Of a stretch of 64,000 bases of DNA, positions 43,846 to 55,500 are shown piece after piece. Positions within the stretch are counted from its first letter, which is position 1, and each line of letters starts with the position of its first letter. The notes under the pieces were generated by a model, which was given only the letters and a program-made list of their open reading frames with translations, had not been told where the DNA came from and made no database searches. A program made the position numbers and the translations under genes. This DNA is from Cryptomeria japonica (Eukaryota > Streptophyta > Pinopsida > Cupressales > Cupressaceae). Location of the stretch: NCBI RefSeq assembly GCF_030272615.1, contig NC_081411.1, positions 828,622,897 through 828,686,896 on the forward strand. Direction: 5' to 3'.

Positions 43846-46757
43846 TCATAGATTATTGCAATATATGAATGGATTTGGGTCAGCTTTAATAGTCACTTCA
43901 GCTCCATTGTGTGGAAACTTGATACGTCGACGATATGTAGATGGGACTGCGCTCATCTCATGAATCCATGGACATCCTAGGAATATGTTGTATGTGAGAT
44001 CAAGGTATAGGACTTGACAAACCACATCCTTTGTAACCGGCCCAACTTTGAGAGGTAAGGTGATTGTGCCCTTGGATGAATGCTGTTCGTCATCATATGC
44101 CTTGATGGTAATTTTGTTTGTAGAATTCATAGCCTTTTCATAATATCCCAATTATTTAATAGTGCTCAGTATACAAATGTTTAGTCCTGCTCCTCCATCT
44201 ATCAAGAATCATTTTATTTGGTGTTTGTGTAGGAAGGCTTCAATATGTAAAGGTGCATTATGTGGTTGGCTTAAAGAGGCATCATCAGCTTATGTGAATG
44301 TAAGAGAATGTGGAATGGAAAGGTATCTCACCATGGCTTGAAACTGGTCCATGTTCAGATCAGTGGGGACATAAGTTTCTCTCAAAGTTTTATCAAGAAT
44401 GGATTTATGTGCGAAGGATATGCACAAGAGTTGAAGGATGGAGATAAGCGTAGGTGTCTTCCCTAACCATTCTACAAGGTCATACTCAGGTTTGGTTGAT
44501 GAGGAAGTGGTGTTTTTAGCTGTGGCACCTTGCAAAGTAAATTTACCTCGATGAGTTGTGACATTACATTCAGAGGTAGATTCATAAGAAGGTCCAATGC
44601 CTTTTAGGACAACCTTGGGTCTTTGGGTAGAATTTTCAAGCATTTTGTCCTTGATGATAATGGTAGAGACATAATTGTCCATCGAAATATGATTAACAGT
44701 TGAATCATAGTTATAGGATGCTTTGGTATAGTTGGTTTGCTCATCTGTGGCTTTGGCTTTTCCCTTGTCATGTTTTGGGAATGGTTCTTTAAACATTTCA
44801 TGTTCTTGATTGGATGAGTGTCCTTCGATCTCAATGTCTCCTCTATCAATAAGATCTTGTATAATATTCTTCAGCCGATGTCAATTTCCTATTTTATGAC
44901 CCTTGCTTTTGTGAATTTCACAGTACTCATCATCATTCCACCAATTTGGTTTGACCTTTGGTTCGTATGGAGGATTGTCCGGAATTGTTATGATCTTGTT
45001 TTCTACTAGCTTCCTGAAAGCTGATTCCAGTGGTTCTCCCAATGGAGTGTATTTCCTTTGTGGTTTGGAAGTTGTTTGAGTATTCACTTGGTTGTTTGTA
45101 GAACTTGATCCAGAAAGAATGATTTTGGGTCGCATTGTATTAGCATTAACAACACCATCATTGACTGTGTTCTTGTTTTTGTTCCAAAATCTTGGGTTGT
45201 CTTTTCCTTTAAAGTCCTCTTTGTTTTCTTTCAATATCTTAATTACTCCTTGTTCAATTAGGACCTTCTGTATCACTAAGCCTTTCTTAATGACATCCTT
45301 GAAGGTGGATGGACAAACAAGCTTTTCTCAAGTCATAACCAATGTCTTTGTTGACATTCTAGGTGAACATCTCTACCATTTGTTTTTGTGGAATTTCACA
45401 AGACCATCTGCTGGCTAAATTCCTCCATCTTTGTAAGAATGATGAAAATGACTCCCCATCCTTTTGTTTGGTGTTGCACAAAGTAGTGTCTGATATATCT
45501 GTCTCTATGTTTTATGAGAAATGTTGGATAAATGCCTCTGCTAAATCATCCCATTACTTAATTCCAGGAGGAAGCTAAGAGAATCATTCCATAGCTTGAT
45601 CACCTAAGCTTTGTGGGAATAATCTCATCAAATATGTCTCTTCTGCTACTACCTCAATGCAAGCTGTGAAAAACTGTCTTATATGTGCCTTAGGATCCCC
45701 TTTTTCTCTATACTTATCGGAATTAGGTGTCACAAAATGTGTAGGAAAAGGAGGCATTGGAATGCTTTTGTCAAATGGATAGGGACATATGTCTCTCATT
45801 GTGTAAGTTTTAATTCAGTGTATTTATGTCCTCTATTTTCTTTTGTAAGTCCTTAATTTGTTGTTCCAAATTGTTCTTAGGCGGAGATCAACTTCTTGGA
45901 CCATACCCCATGCCTGAACCACCGGGTAGAGGAGCATGTTGCATATATGGATGGTATTGATCATACACATGTTCATATGGAGGACGTCTATAGTGATGTT
46001 GCATATAAGGACCACTTGGTATAGAGTCATGATGAGAAATGAAATATCTGTTTTGTCCATGTATACCATGAGTTTGTTCTAATGTGTTGAACCCAAATTT
46101 GACACGGGGTTTCCTTGTGTCCAAATTTTGATCATGCCTTTGGATATCCAATTGCTTTGGTGGTTGGTTCTTAGCATTGGTATGTGATTGAGTATATTTT
46201 TCTGCATAAGACTTCCATAATGGTCTGTGAAGGTGAGCATCATATGCTTGACCATGTGTATGTGCGATCTCAGGTTTTTGAAACAAAGATGATGGTGATT
46301 CAGGCACAACATGTGGTCCTCTATTACCTCCACTATTAGGCCTCCTTTGATCCATGTTGAGGTGAGGTTGTTGCAAAGGTTGATTTTCTATTATTTGAGA
46401 CATGTCAAAATCATGAGGGATCTTAGCTCCACTTTGTGCCATCACTTGTAAGAAATATTGTCTATCTCTCCTCATTATTTCCTCAACCAATTGATTGAAA
46501 CAGGGATCCATAATGGAGTCTTCCACTTTTGCTGAATGTACGAAAAAGTTGTCCATATTGTCATTGTGTGTATCATTGTTGTTTGTAGTGTCCATGTTCT
46601 CAACATTTGGAATGTTTCTATAGGCATCCATGTCAAGTAATGTGGTATGATTATAATTGAAAAAGACATCATTGTCATACTCATAGGCACTCATGTTTGT
46701 GGACTCTTGAGCCTCTTTAGTTTCTCTCCTAGTTTTTTGGGAACGAGTTTCAACCAT
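43846..46757 (-). pseudogene. gag: Element B gag and protease
   Basis: The ATG at 46,757 opens MVETRSQKTRRETKEAQEST, a typical Tat-lineage gag start. The capsid part is recognisable at 45,799-45,584 (GDPKAHIRQFFTACIEVVAE, YLMRLFPQSLGDQAM). The finger region reads WWNDDEYCEIHKSKGHKIGN. The protease lies at about 44,205-44,150 (FLIDGGAGLNICILST), with the catalytic DGG intact, followed by AYDDEQHSSKGTITLPLKVG. The N-terminal 289 residues are unbroken; later parts carry stops and frameshifts (near 45,850, 45,580, 45,300 and 44,880). Confidence 0.8.
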
Positions 46758-49406
46758 GAACTAGGTCTTGACCAAGATGTGTGAGACTAGATGAAAATGG
46801 AAATAGTATGGAAGACCAAGAGTTGTATGGAATGTAAATGAATGTGAGGTGTACTTGCAATGTCCAAAGTGTAAGACCAAGTATGTATGTAGTAGAGTAG
46901 GTGTGGCTTCCAAAGAGATGATAGATTCTCTTGATGAGGTAAGTTGACCTTGACTCTAAGTAAGGCCAAATGAGGCCCAAAGGTGATACCCCTTGATGAG
47001 GGACCACTTAGCAAAATGTTGTTGTATGTATTGTGTTAACAAAGCAAGATGAGGACAAGCAAGTGACTTTTTGACTCAATTTTAGACAAATGTGAATGTA
47101 ATGCAAGATGTAAAGCAATGATGGACTTTGTGAGACCCATAAATAGGTTGAATTCTAGATGAAACCCAAAGAGATAATCTAGGAAGCTTAATAAGTCTGA
47201 AACTGACTACTCTTGTTTGCTGGATTGTAAATTTTTCCAATTCTAAACACAGACGTACCTGTATACTTCACAGACACGGTTAAATGACACAGACGTGGTT
47301 GAACACTGCAAAGACACATTTCTGGAAACTGAGTGCAATTTTTCCAATTTGTGAAGTTGTTGTTGTGACCTAATCTGAATTTTTGACTATTTTTTCGTGA
47401 CAAGAGGACACAATATTGATGAGGACTCAATGTTTGCAAGTTTTTAGACTCAAAATGACTCAAAAGAAAGTGTGTTGTTTGATATAAAAATGTTTTGTAT
47501 ACACTTGAAGACACAAAACACACAATGTTTTGATGTTTGATCTTGAATGTTTGAATGTTTAAAATAAGACAAGCACAATTCTTATGGTTGGCCAGGACAA
47601 TAGTTGTTGATCTCACATGAGGTTTCCCCTGAGGCTATGCTATTCAGAGCAGATACTTAGATGCTTGACCCCACTGACTCCACCCTTGACACTCACTTAT
47701 CCATGGAAGCTAAGCACCAGTCCCCACAAAAACTCCCTGTGGAAAAAAATGTATCTCTACTAAGAACCATATGTGTGTGGGTCACCCCAAAGGTCTGACC
47801 TCCTGCCCCAACAACTAGAAGGATTTTGGATTTCTAAAATAAAAAGGTGCTAGTAAGGGCATCCACTCATGTGGCCATATATGTGGCACTTTTAGCTTTG
47901 TAAATACAGAAGGCTCCCAGCTAGTAGGGGTTAAGCCCTACATCTGATCAAATAAATTTGATCAAACGAGTTTATGGGGAGACATAGTGTCGGTATGAAC
48001 TAATTAGCACACGTTACCCATGGCTTTCACCATGGATACAATTATTTATAGTGGTTCGGAAGAGGTGGGTTTTCCTCACCACCACTTGGTTCGTTCTCTC
48101 CTCACTAGTAGTCCTAATGACTACGCGGGGAGATAGACCCTCAAGAGATTAAACAAAAAGAGCTTATTGCCCAAGACACAAAAGACACTGGTTCAATTTT
48201 AGTGCACCAATTGAAGTGTTTGGTAATCTGTGAAAACAAGGCACACAATAAAGATTAAAAACCCTTGCCAAAATTCTGCAACAAAATTTTGTTAATAGTT
48301 TTTCAATAATACCCCTCCTGCAAGCACACAAGTTAGGTAAATTTTAGATCCAAAAGATTGTGAAATAGGGGGCCTTCAACAATGCATTTTTTTTATAGAT
48401 TCAAATATCTGATTTTCCATGAGTTATTTTGCATCATAAAAAACATACCACCTATAAAATTTCAAGAAATTTCTAGAAATGTAAGAAAATCCAAAAAAGT
48501 TTCTAATATGCTCCAAAAATTATTTTTTTTAATGAAAAATCATTAAAAAATCATAGAAAATGCAAAATTGATCCCAAAAATCTGAATTTTTTACTAGAAA
48601 CTCTTGCTAGCATTCCAAACCTGCATAAAAAAATTCCTGCAAAATTTCTTAGCAGTTTGTGAAATATGAGCAAAATAATGCAAAATCTTAATTTTTAACA
48701 ATCCAATTTTTTAGGAATTATTTTGCATCAAAATTAAAATCACAAAGAACAGATCCTGTGTATAATTCTAAGAGCATTCCAAAAATGTAACAAAATCCAA
48801 AAAATTCGCTAATTTTCTGTCAAAATTAACTTTTTGTGAAAATGCATACAAAATTCATAGAAAATTCCATTATGATCTAAAAAAAATTGATTTTTTTGCT
48901 GAGCATTTCAGATACTGTTCTTGACCTGAAAAAAAAAATTGATGTCAAAATTCAAAGCCGTTTGTGAGATCTGATCAAAATAATGAAAAACCCTAACTTT
49001 TAAAGATCCGATTTTTAGGAAATATTTTGCATCAAAATTAAAATCACAAAGAACAGATCATGTGTATAATTCTGAGAAATTTAAAAACATGTAAGAAAAT
49101 CCGAAAAATTCTCTCATTTGCTCTCAAAATATTTTTTTTATGAAAATTCATAAAATCTTCGTGGGAAATGCAAATGTGCTCCAAAAATTCTTAATTTTGG
49201 ATTGAGATCTCTTGATAATGTCTTCAACCTACCAACAAAATTTGGTAAAAATATTCCATGCCGTTTGTGAGATCGGATCAAATCTCTCGAAGACCTTGAT
49301 TTTGTTTCCAAAATCCTAGCATCATAAGGTTAATCTCCAAATTGTTTTACAAAACTGCAATATAGGGTTAGAAAAACCTGCAAAAAACACAGATCCAACA
49401 AAAAAC
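46758..49406 (-). other. Leader of element B with a tandem triplication
   Basis: This is the 2.65-kb segment between primer site and gag. It has no protein gene. The left part is unique, with a few CACAGACGTG words, and the right part holds three copies of a 300-bp unit. Element A has 21-bp arrays in the same position, so both elements have long repeat-bearing leaders that differ in sequence. Confidence 0.6.
48410..49310. repeat. Three tandem copies of a roughly 300-bp unit
   Basis: Copies start near 48,413, 48,707 and 49,012. Each begins TTTTTAGGAAATATTTTGCAT, continues with CACAAAGAACAGATC and ATGTAAGAAAATCC, and ends near GCCGTTTGTGAGATC. The first copy is the most diverged. Confidence 0.8.
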
Positions 49407-49428
49407 CATGTCCCACAGGGCTTTCCAA
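49407..49428 (-). promoter_or_regulatory. Element B primer-binding site
   Basis: Minus strand reads TTGGAAAGCCCTGTGGGACA, two bases after the LTR. It has the same TTGG...GTGGG frame as element A but a different middle, implying a different primer tRNA. Confidence 0.6.
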
Positions 49429-49430
49429 AA

Positions 49431-50215
49431 TGTTTATGGTGAAAGTGGATAATGGAACAATATTTAAAGATTAAATGAATTCAACCACCAAACCCTAGCC
49501 TAACAACAACAAAGATCCACCATAACATATGAAGATTACCTAAGACAATGCAAATCAAATAAAATCACAAAGATTATACCATCACATGTCCAATAGGATT
49601 TGGATCTCCATTCTTCCTATCTCCATTGATCTTGCTTGATATATTTGCTCTCAAATTTTATGTGTGCACAAGAGCTCAACAAAGAATAAAAATGTGGTTG
49701 CAAGTAGGCTTGATCACATATGAAAGTTTGAATGCTAGAATGCTTCAAAGATCAATTGCGGTTGATAATGAAGGAAGCATCTCCTTATATAGAAGAAACT
49801 ATAAGAAATGGAGGGATAAGATTGAGAGATGTAAAAGATAAATGGTCGACTAACATTAGAGGGTAGGTAGAGAAAATAAGAAAATAATGAGAGGATAGGT
49901 AGTGTAGGAATTAAGAGATGATTGACATGTGTCATAAGTAGAAAAGACTAATGAATTAATTATATAAATAAAGATTTATTTAATTAATAGAGGAAGTGGG
50001 ATCAATTAAATAAATAAGATATTTATTTAATTTAGGAAAAGGGGTAATTTAAATAAATAAATGTATTTATTTAAATGAGAAATAAGGCTAGAAGAGGATA
50101 AATGAATTAATTAAATAAATAAAGATTTATTTAATTAATAGAAGAATTAGGCTTAAAATAATTAAATAAATAAAGATATTTATTTAATTAGATAGGACAA
50201 TTTTAGGTGTCTACA
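49431..50215 (-). repeat. 5' LTR of element B (785 bp)
   Basis: Begins TGTTTATGGTGAAAGTGG and ends TTTTAGGTGTCTACA on the plus strand. It is similar to the left LTR with small indels. The outer 240 bp are made of ATTAAATAAATAAAGAT modules that are nearly self-complementary. Confidence 0.9.
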
Positions 50216-50923
50216 ACATTTTTAAAGTCTTTTACATTGAATTAACTTGTATTTAAGTGTCATCCACTCATTATACTCACAAGGAACAAATTTGCTACTC
50301 TTCATTTTCTTTACAAGAATGTCCCTTCTCCACTTCTAACTACTTGTATTGTCCGAAAACATACACATTCTCATCTATTAAACAAAAACTCTTTGGGATC
50401 ATCTTCAAAATCTATGTGAATCCCCTCCTGTCCCTCCCCCCTTTTTAATATTTTTTTTATTAATAATCTTGACTCTGTTACAATGAACTTCTAAAGCTCA
50501 TTGAAGACTTGGTGCCTAACCTTCACTATATAACTATAATTTTTTTATATTTTTAATTATATTTTAATATACATATAACCATCACCATTTTTCAATTTTT
50601 ATATATTTATTATAGTTTGTATCAAAAACAATATAAATTGAAATAATAATATTGTTAAGGAATGGTTAGAAGATAGATTGACAACCACAATTTATTTTCA
50701 ATTTATTGATTATTATTTTTTAATATAAAATTAGAAAATTAGATTTGTAATTATTCTAATATAATGTTACAAAATCTATACCTAGTTTTAAGGAGATTTG
50801 ATGAAACGTTATGCCACATTGAATCAATATACTTTTTAGTTTTGATTAGAGTAGCTACTTTATTAGGACTATATAATTTTGTAAGATTTATGTTATTACA
50901 CACAATTGGCTATTGGTGGATGT
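50216..50923. other. AT-rich stretch without recognised features
   Basis: Only short frames and A/T runs are present. Nothing in it could be assigned to a gene or element. Confidence 0.5.
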
Positions 50924-51240
50924 TGTAGACACCTAAATTTGTCCATACCTGACCGTATTTGATTTTACTCTATCTTAGCCACTGAATAAATAAGTCATAA
51001 TTAATTAATTCATTCATTCATCCTTTATCTTTATCCCTCACCCTTAATTAAATAGATTTACATTTATATTAAGTTTAACCTTATCCTCCACATCCTCCTA
51101 TTGATACCTAGTTAAATTAATTAATTCAAACTAAAGATAATGAAAATCTCTCTTCAATTTTGGCTAATTGATTGTGTAGCCCTTTGAAGTATATTGATAT
51201 TCTTGCATGGGTCTACAATCCTAAAGGTGAGCATTTTTTC
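50924..51240 (+). mobile_element. Gypsy LTR fragment, plus orientation
   Basis: Starts TGTAGACACCTAAATTTGTC, the same terminus as the element B LTR read from its own 5' end, and continues with AATTAATTAATTCATTCATT modules. Similarity then fades, and no internal sequence or second LTR was found. Confidence 0.5.
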
Positions 51241-51270
51241 AAGTTGGGTTTGTTGGATGTATGGAGAGAT

Positions 51271-52865
51271 TGTTGGGTTAGTGTTGCAAATATGTGCTTA
51301 TGAGATATGTGTTGTCATTGATGTCAACAGTTGGCATTATGAGAACCGGTATGAGGACATAATGACATTGTATGTTGTCATTGATGTCAATATGCTGAAG
51401 AAGTGAGAACCGACATATGAGAGAACCGGTAGACCATTGTGAACCGACATTTATGCCAAAGTGAAGCGGTGTGTTTGTTCATGATGAACCGACATATAGT
51501 TATGGGAACTGACATATGGAAGTATTGTATGACTACCGGTTGGTAGTCTCAACTTCATGGTTTCCGGTTTAAGTGCTTCAATCCTGTGTGGCTCAACTGG
51601 TGACTTTGTGTGATGAGTTAGCATGGTAACAAGGAACAGATCATGTTGCCATGTAAGCCTTGTGCGCATGAAGGATCTTGCATGAAGGAGATTGTTCCTA
51701 TCTACCTCAGGAATGTGAGAAGTCTATAAAACAATGATAACGTGTGATGGGTTATCAGCCACCATAAAATCGGTGGAAATGGACGATGGAGAATGTCTTG
51801 AGATTGGATCAAGAACTGTTGCATTTAATGCAGTGTGCTCAACTGTTAGGATTGAACCATTTGAATTCCTTAACCTAAAAGGTTTAGGGTTTAGGGTTTA
51901 TACTACCGACCTATCTATTTTCCTATAAGGTCGATGTTGTGTCTCTTTTTTAGGTTGTTGGCAAAAGTTGTGTGTGTGTATCCAAGAGAAGGGATACATG
52001 ATTCTTGCCAGACCCAAAGGAGAGAAGTGATACCTGCAGAGTGTAAGTGCAGAAGGTGAAGAGGAGCTCGAGCAGATCTGCATTGGCATTGAGTGTTGTT
52101 ACCAGATCATTATAATACCTGTTGATCTCTAACCACCTCAATAGTTGGAAAATCCCTTAACAGGGTAGCCTTAATCGGCTTGCTATAAATCCTTTAACAG
52201 GGTAATTCAATGCTATTGAGTTTGAAATCCTTTAGCTATTGAGCTCTTCAAATCCTCTAACAAGGTAACCTTTAACAAGGTTTAACCCTTAACCGGGCAT
52301 TCTAGCCATCCCTTAATCGGGTGATCCCTAACAAGATCGGTTCCTAGCAGAACCTATTGTAATGTCTCTAACCGGACAAGGCTCCTAACAGAGCAAACTT
52401 CTAAAGAGTTCAAAAACAGCTTGTGGGTATTCATCCCCACCGTGGTTTTTCCTAGTTGGGTTTCCACGTGAAAAATATGTGTGTCATGTGTGATGCTTTT
52501 ATCTTGTGATGCTTTCCTATTGTCTATCAAGCATATGATGGTTCTATGTTTTATGCCTGTCAATAAAACATGTTGAACTAGCTATTATTATGATTTGATG
52601 ATAGATTCTTGTAAATGCATGAGGGTGAAATGGTAGTGTAGTCTTGAGTTGAGTGAAAAGCTAAGTGAGTAACCGGTTAATGCTTGTCTCAGTCATATTT
52701 AGCTTTACCGGTTGCACTCTGTTTCAAACCGGTGTCACTGTTTGCCAGTCATTTGAAGTGTCTGTTGTCAAACCGGTTTAGGACAGTATTTTTGTCTGCA
52801 CTGATTCACCCCCCCCTCTCTCAGCACCAGGTTATTACTATCCATTCATCATTGAGTTATCATCA
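51271..52865 (+). mobile_element. Copia-type solo LTR (about 1.6 kb)
   Basis: It carries TGTTGTCATTGATGTCAACA twice (near 51,312 and 51,371), many ACCGGTT words as in element D, the conserved block GGTTTTTCCTAGTTGGGTTT near 52,443, and the closing CTGATTCAC8TCTCTCAG tract. Neither a primer site nor coding sequence follows. Boundaries are approximate, and the flanks GAGAT and ACATA do not match, so the ends may be off or the duplication decayed. Confidence 0.6.
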
Positions 52866-52925
52866 ACATATTTCTTTGTCTAGTGCAATGATGCAATGAA
52901 GTTCAATTAGTTGGTTTGTGCTATA

Positions 52926-54149
52926 TGTTGATATTCAACAGTTGTGGATTAAAGGGTTTGTAGACAATTATCTCTAGTTGATTCAGTGCAAGTGTCAGAG
53001 GTCCGCATGAAGTTTTGAGTAAGATATGAGTATCTGTGTTGTGGCCAGTTTTTCAATTGTTTAGTGATGCCAATGTGTTCGGTAACTTGATCAGCATTGC
53101 TTCGTATTGTAATATCTTGATCTGTAGATGTGTGGAATATATTTGAGACATTGGTGTGTCCTCAATTCAAGTGGTTCATGATTTGGAGGCCCGTAAGTGA
53201 ATCTTTCAAGCTGATAGTCAGTTATGTTAGTGTTCTTGAGGTCCCATGTAATGATAATGATGATTATTGGTGTGGATGTTGTTGTGGTAATTCACGTTGC
53301 TTGTGGATGTTTCTAGATCATGTGTTGTCTGTGTTGATAGTATGCATTGATCGTTGTGCACATTATTGATGATTTTCTTCGGTTTGATTGTGTTCTTCAT
53401 GTTCTTGGTCGATAGGATGATTGTAGCGTGTTGTAAATGTTCAACGCATAATTCTTGGAGGTTTTTCATGTTTGAGGTGGTGATTTAGGTTCATGTTATG
53501 TCTTAATTGACATTTTTTTGATTCGCATGCAATATTTTGTATTTGATCAACAACTATATCATTGTAATTATTTTATGAATGTTGAGTCAACCTAGGATAG
53601 GTCAATCAGTTGATTTCATGTATAAATAAATGTAATAATGTTGTAAGAGGTATCATTTGTAGTGTGCGAATAATGTATTAATCATTCGGTAGTAGGGAAG
53701 AAGTGTGGAGAAGTAAGTGAGAGATGTTATGTGCTTAACTAGAACTATAACTAGGTATTTAAAGATGCTATTTCTCAGTTCATGATTTTCGGGATGTGAT
53801 CCAAATCTATTTGTGAGGTAGTGAGCCTTCCCAGGGTTGTAGCCCTTGTTATTTGTTTTTGAGCAGTGAGCTCTAGGCAGTGTGCCTGAATGCATGTGCA
53901 TTCCCCATTGTAATATTTCATATACTTCTAACAGGGTATCATCATATTGTGGATAGATTCCCACTATGTTTTTTCCCTTGACTTGGTTTTTCAAGTAAAA
54001 AATCTTGGTGTTATGTGTGTTCATGTTGTGAAGGTGTTGCATGCTTTCATTGTTAATTATCAGATCTAAGTTTTAAGTAAGTTGCTACTACATTTGGTGA
54101 CAACTGATTCACCCCCCCCCCTCTCAGTTGTCTGCCCTATTTTTCATCA
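52926..54149 (+). repeat. 5' LTR of Copia element C (1,224 bp)
   Basis: Starts TGTTGATATTCAACAGTTG and ends TTTTTCATCA in front of the primer site. It contains TATAAATAAATG near 53,622 as a possible TATA box, the conserved TTTTTTCCCTTGACTTGG block near 53,970, and the hairpin GACAACTGATTCA, ten C, TCTCAGTTGTC at 54,099-54,131. Confidence 0.75.
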
Positions 54150-54150
54150 A

Positions 54151-54163
54151 TTAGTATCAGAGC
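54151..54163 (+). promoter_or_regulatory. Copia C primer-binding site
   Basis: TTAGTATCAGAGC; compared with the standard TTGGTATCAGAGC it carries one G-to-A change in the TGG that pairs with the tRNA CCA end. Confidence 0.8.
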
Positions 54164-54204
54164 AGATTCTTCTGGAGAAGTTTAACAACTTGAGGTGATT
54201 CGGG

Positions 54205-55130
54205 ATGGCAACTTACAAGAAGGATAGTCTGAGATTTGATCAAACTAATTACTCTCTTTGGAAGAGCCAGATGGAGTGTCACTTGAGATGCATTGGTGAA
54301 GATTACTAGAAAATTACCAAAGAAAAATATATTGCTCCTGCAAATGGTCCTACAACTGAGGATGAGAAAAAGGAAGTTGAACATAATATTAGGGCTAAGG
54401 AAGCTTTGTTGAGTGCTCTAACTGATTATAAAATGACAAATGTGATGGATTTGCATATTGCTCATGAGATCTGGAAGAAGTTGGCAACTTTGTATGAAGG
54501 TGACAGCTACGTGAAGATTGCCAAGTTGTAGAGCCTTAAGGGAAAGTATGAAAGGTTGAAGATGAGCAAGGATGAGAACATCACTTCTTTCATGTAGAAT
54601 GTGAATGAGCTTGTGTGCAATATCAGATGTGTTGGTGGAACATTGGAAGAATCAAATATTATTGCTAAAGTGCTCAGATCCATACCTGCATCATACAAAC
54701 ACAAAGCTGCTAGTGTAGAGGAGATCCAAACTATGACTAATGTGACCATAGACATGTTGATTGGTAAGCTTTCAACCTTTGAATTGAGTGAATTTGGTGA
54801 ATCTCTTCCTAAGGTAGAATTTGCATTCAAAGCCTCTATTTTCGGAAAGAATAAGTAGAGATATGACCTGAGAGAAAGTTCTTCAAGGAGGATATCCAGA
54901 TATGGGAAAGAGATGAAGGAACTAAAAGAAGAAGAGAAAGAGCTTGAGGAGCTTGAAGCGCTTATTGCCAGGAGATTACCTAAAGGAGCTGATAAGTATG
55001 AAGGAAAATTGCCTCTTAAATGATTTTCATTTAATAAGATAGGACATTTAACCTCAAGGTGTCTGGAAAGAGTTCCTAGGAAACTCTACAAGTCTAAATA
55101 TCAGAGGAAATGTTATTATGCTAATGATAA
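54205..55130 (+). pseudogene. gag: Copia C gag (UBN2 type)
   Basis: Starts MATYKKDSLRFDQTNYSLWK, the typical Copia gag opening, and continues with NVMDLHIAHEIWKKLATLYE and LKGKYERLKMSKDENITSFM, the UBN2 capsid pattern. Four stops are TAG (54,307; 54,529; 54,597; 54,856) and one is TGA (55,021). That TGA replaces the first cysteine of the zinc knuckle (FSFNKIGHLTSRC), and the second cysteine is phenylalanine, so RNA binding would be lost. Confidence 0.8.
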
Positions 55131-55134
55131 AGGT

Positions 55135-55500
55135 GTGATAGATGATGAATTTGAGAAAGGGAATTCAAGAGATAATGAATGGGTGTTTATTGCTATCAAG
55201 GAAGATGATCCAAAACCTATAAATTCTGCTAGCTGCATGAATGTGGAAAAAGATTTGGCTACACAAGTTGAAGAGAAAGATGAATGGGTGATTGAAAGTG
55301 GATACTCTCGTCATATGATAGGTGATAAAAATAAATTTGTGAGCTTCAAAAAGTATGATGATGGTGTTGTTAGGTTTGGTGATGACAAAGCTGGTATAAT
55401 CCAGGGTAGAGGTTCTATTTATCTTGATGGTAAGCACAATATTGATGATGTCTTATATACATGTAGAAGGTCTAAAGCATAATATTTTGAGTGTTGGATA
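55135..55500 (+). pseudogene. pol: Copia C protease region, altered active site
   Basis: The motif is WVIESGYSRHMIGDKNKFVS. Copia proteases usually have DSG, with a cysteine or alanine where tyrosine stands, so the catalytic aspartate is replaced by glutamate. FGDDKAGIIQGRGSIYLDG is the usual downstream block. A frameshift near 55,478 separates it from the integrase frame. Confidence 0.8.

Larger units (their letters stand above)
37015..50215 (-). mobile_element. Element B: gypsy (Tat-like) element, 13.2 kb, polymerase core deleted
   Basis: Two similar LTRs (both TGTTTATGGT...GGTGTCTACA) bound the element. GCATT at the left and ACATT at the right are a five-base target duplication with one mismatch. 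Order on the minus strand: 5' LTR, primer site, 2.7-kb leader, gag, protease, a novel linker and an integrase tail, then a convergent PMD gene on the plus strand, polypurine tract and 3' LTR. Reverse transcriptase, both RNase H domains and the integrase core are missing, so it can move only with help from relatives such as an intact version of element A. Confidence 0.88.
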
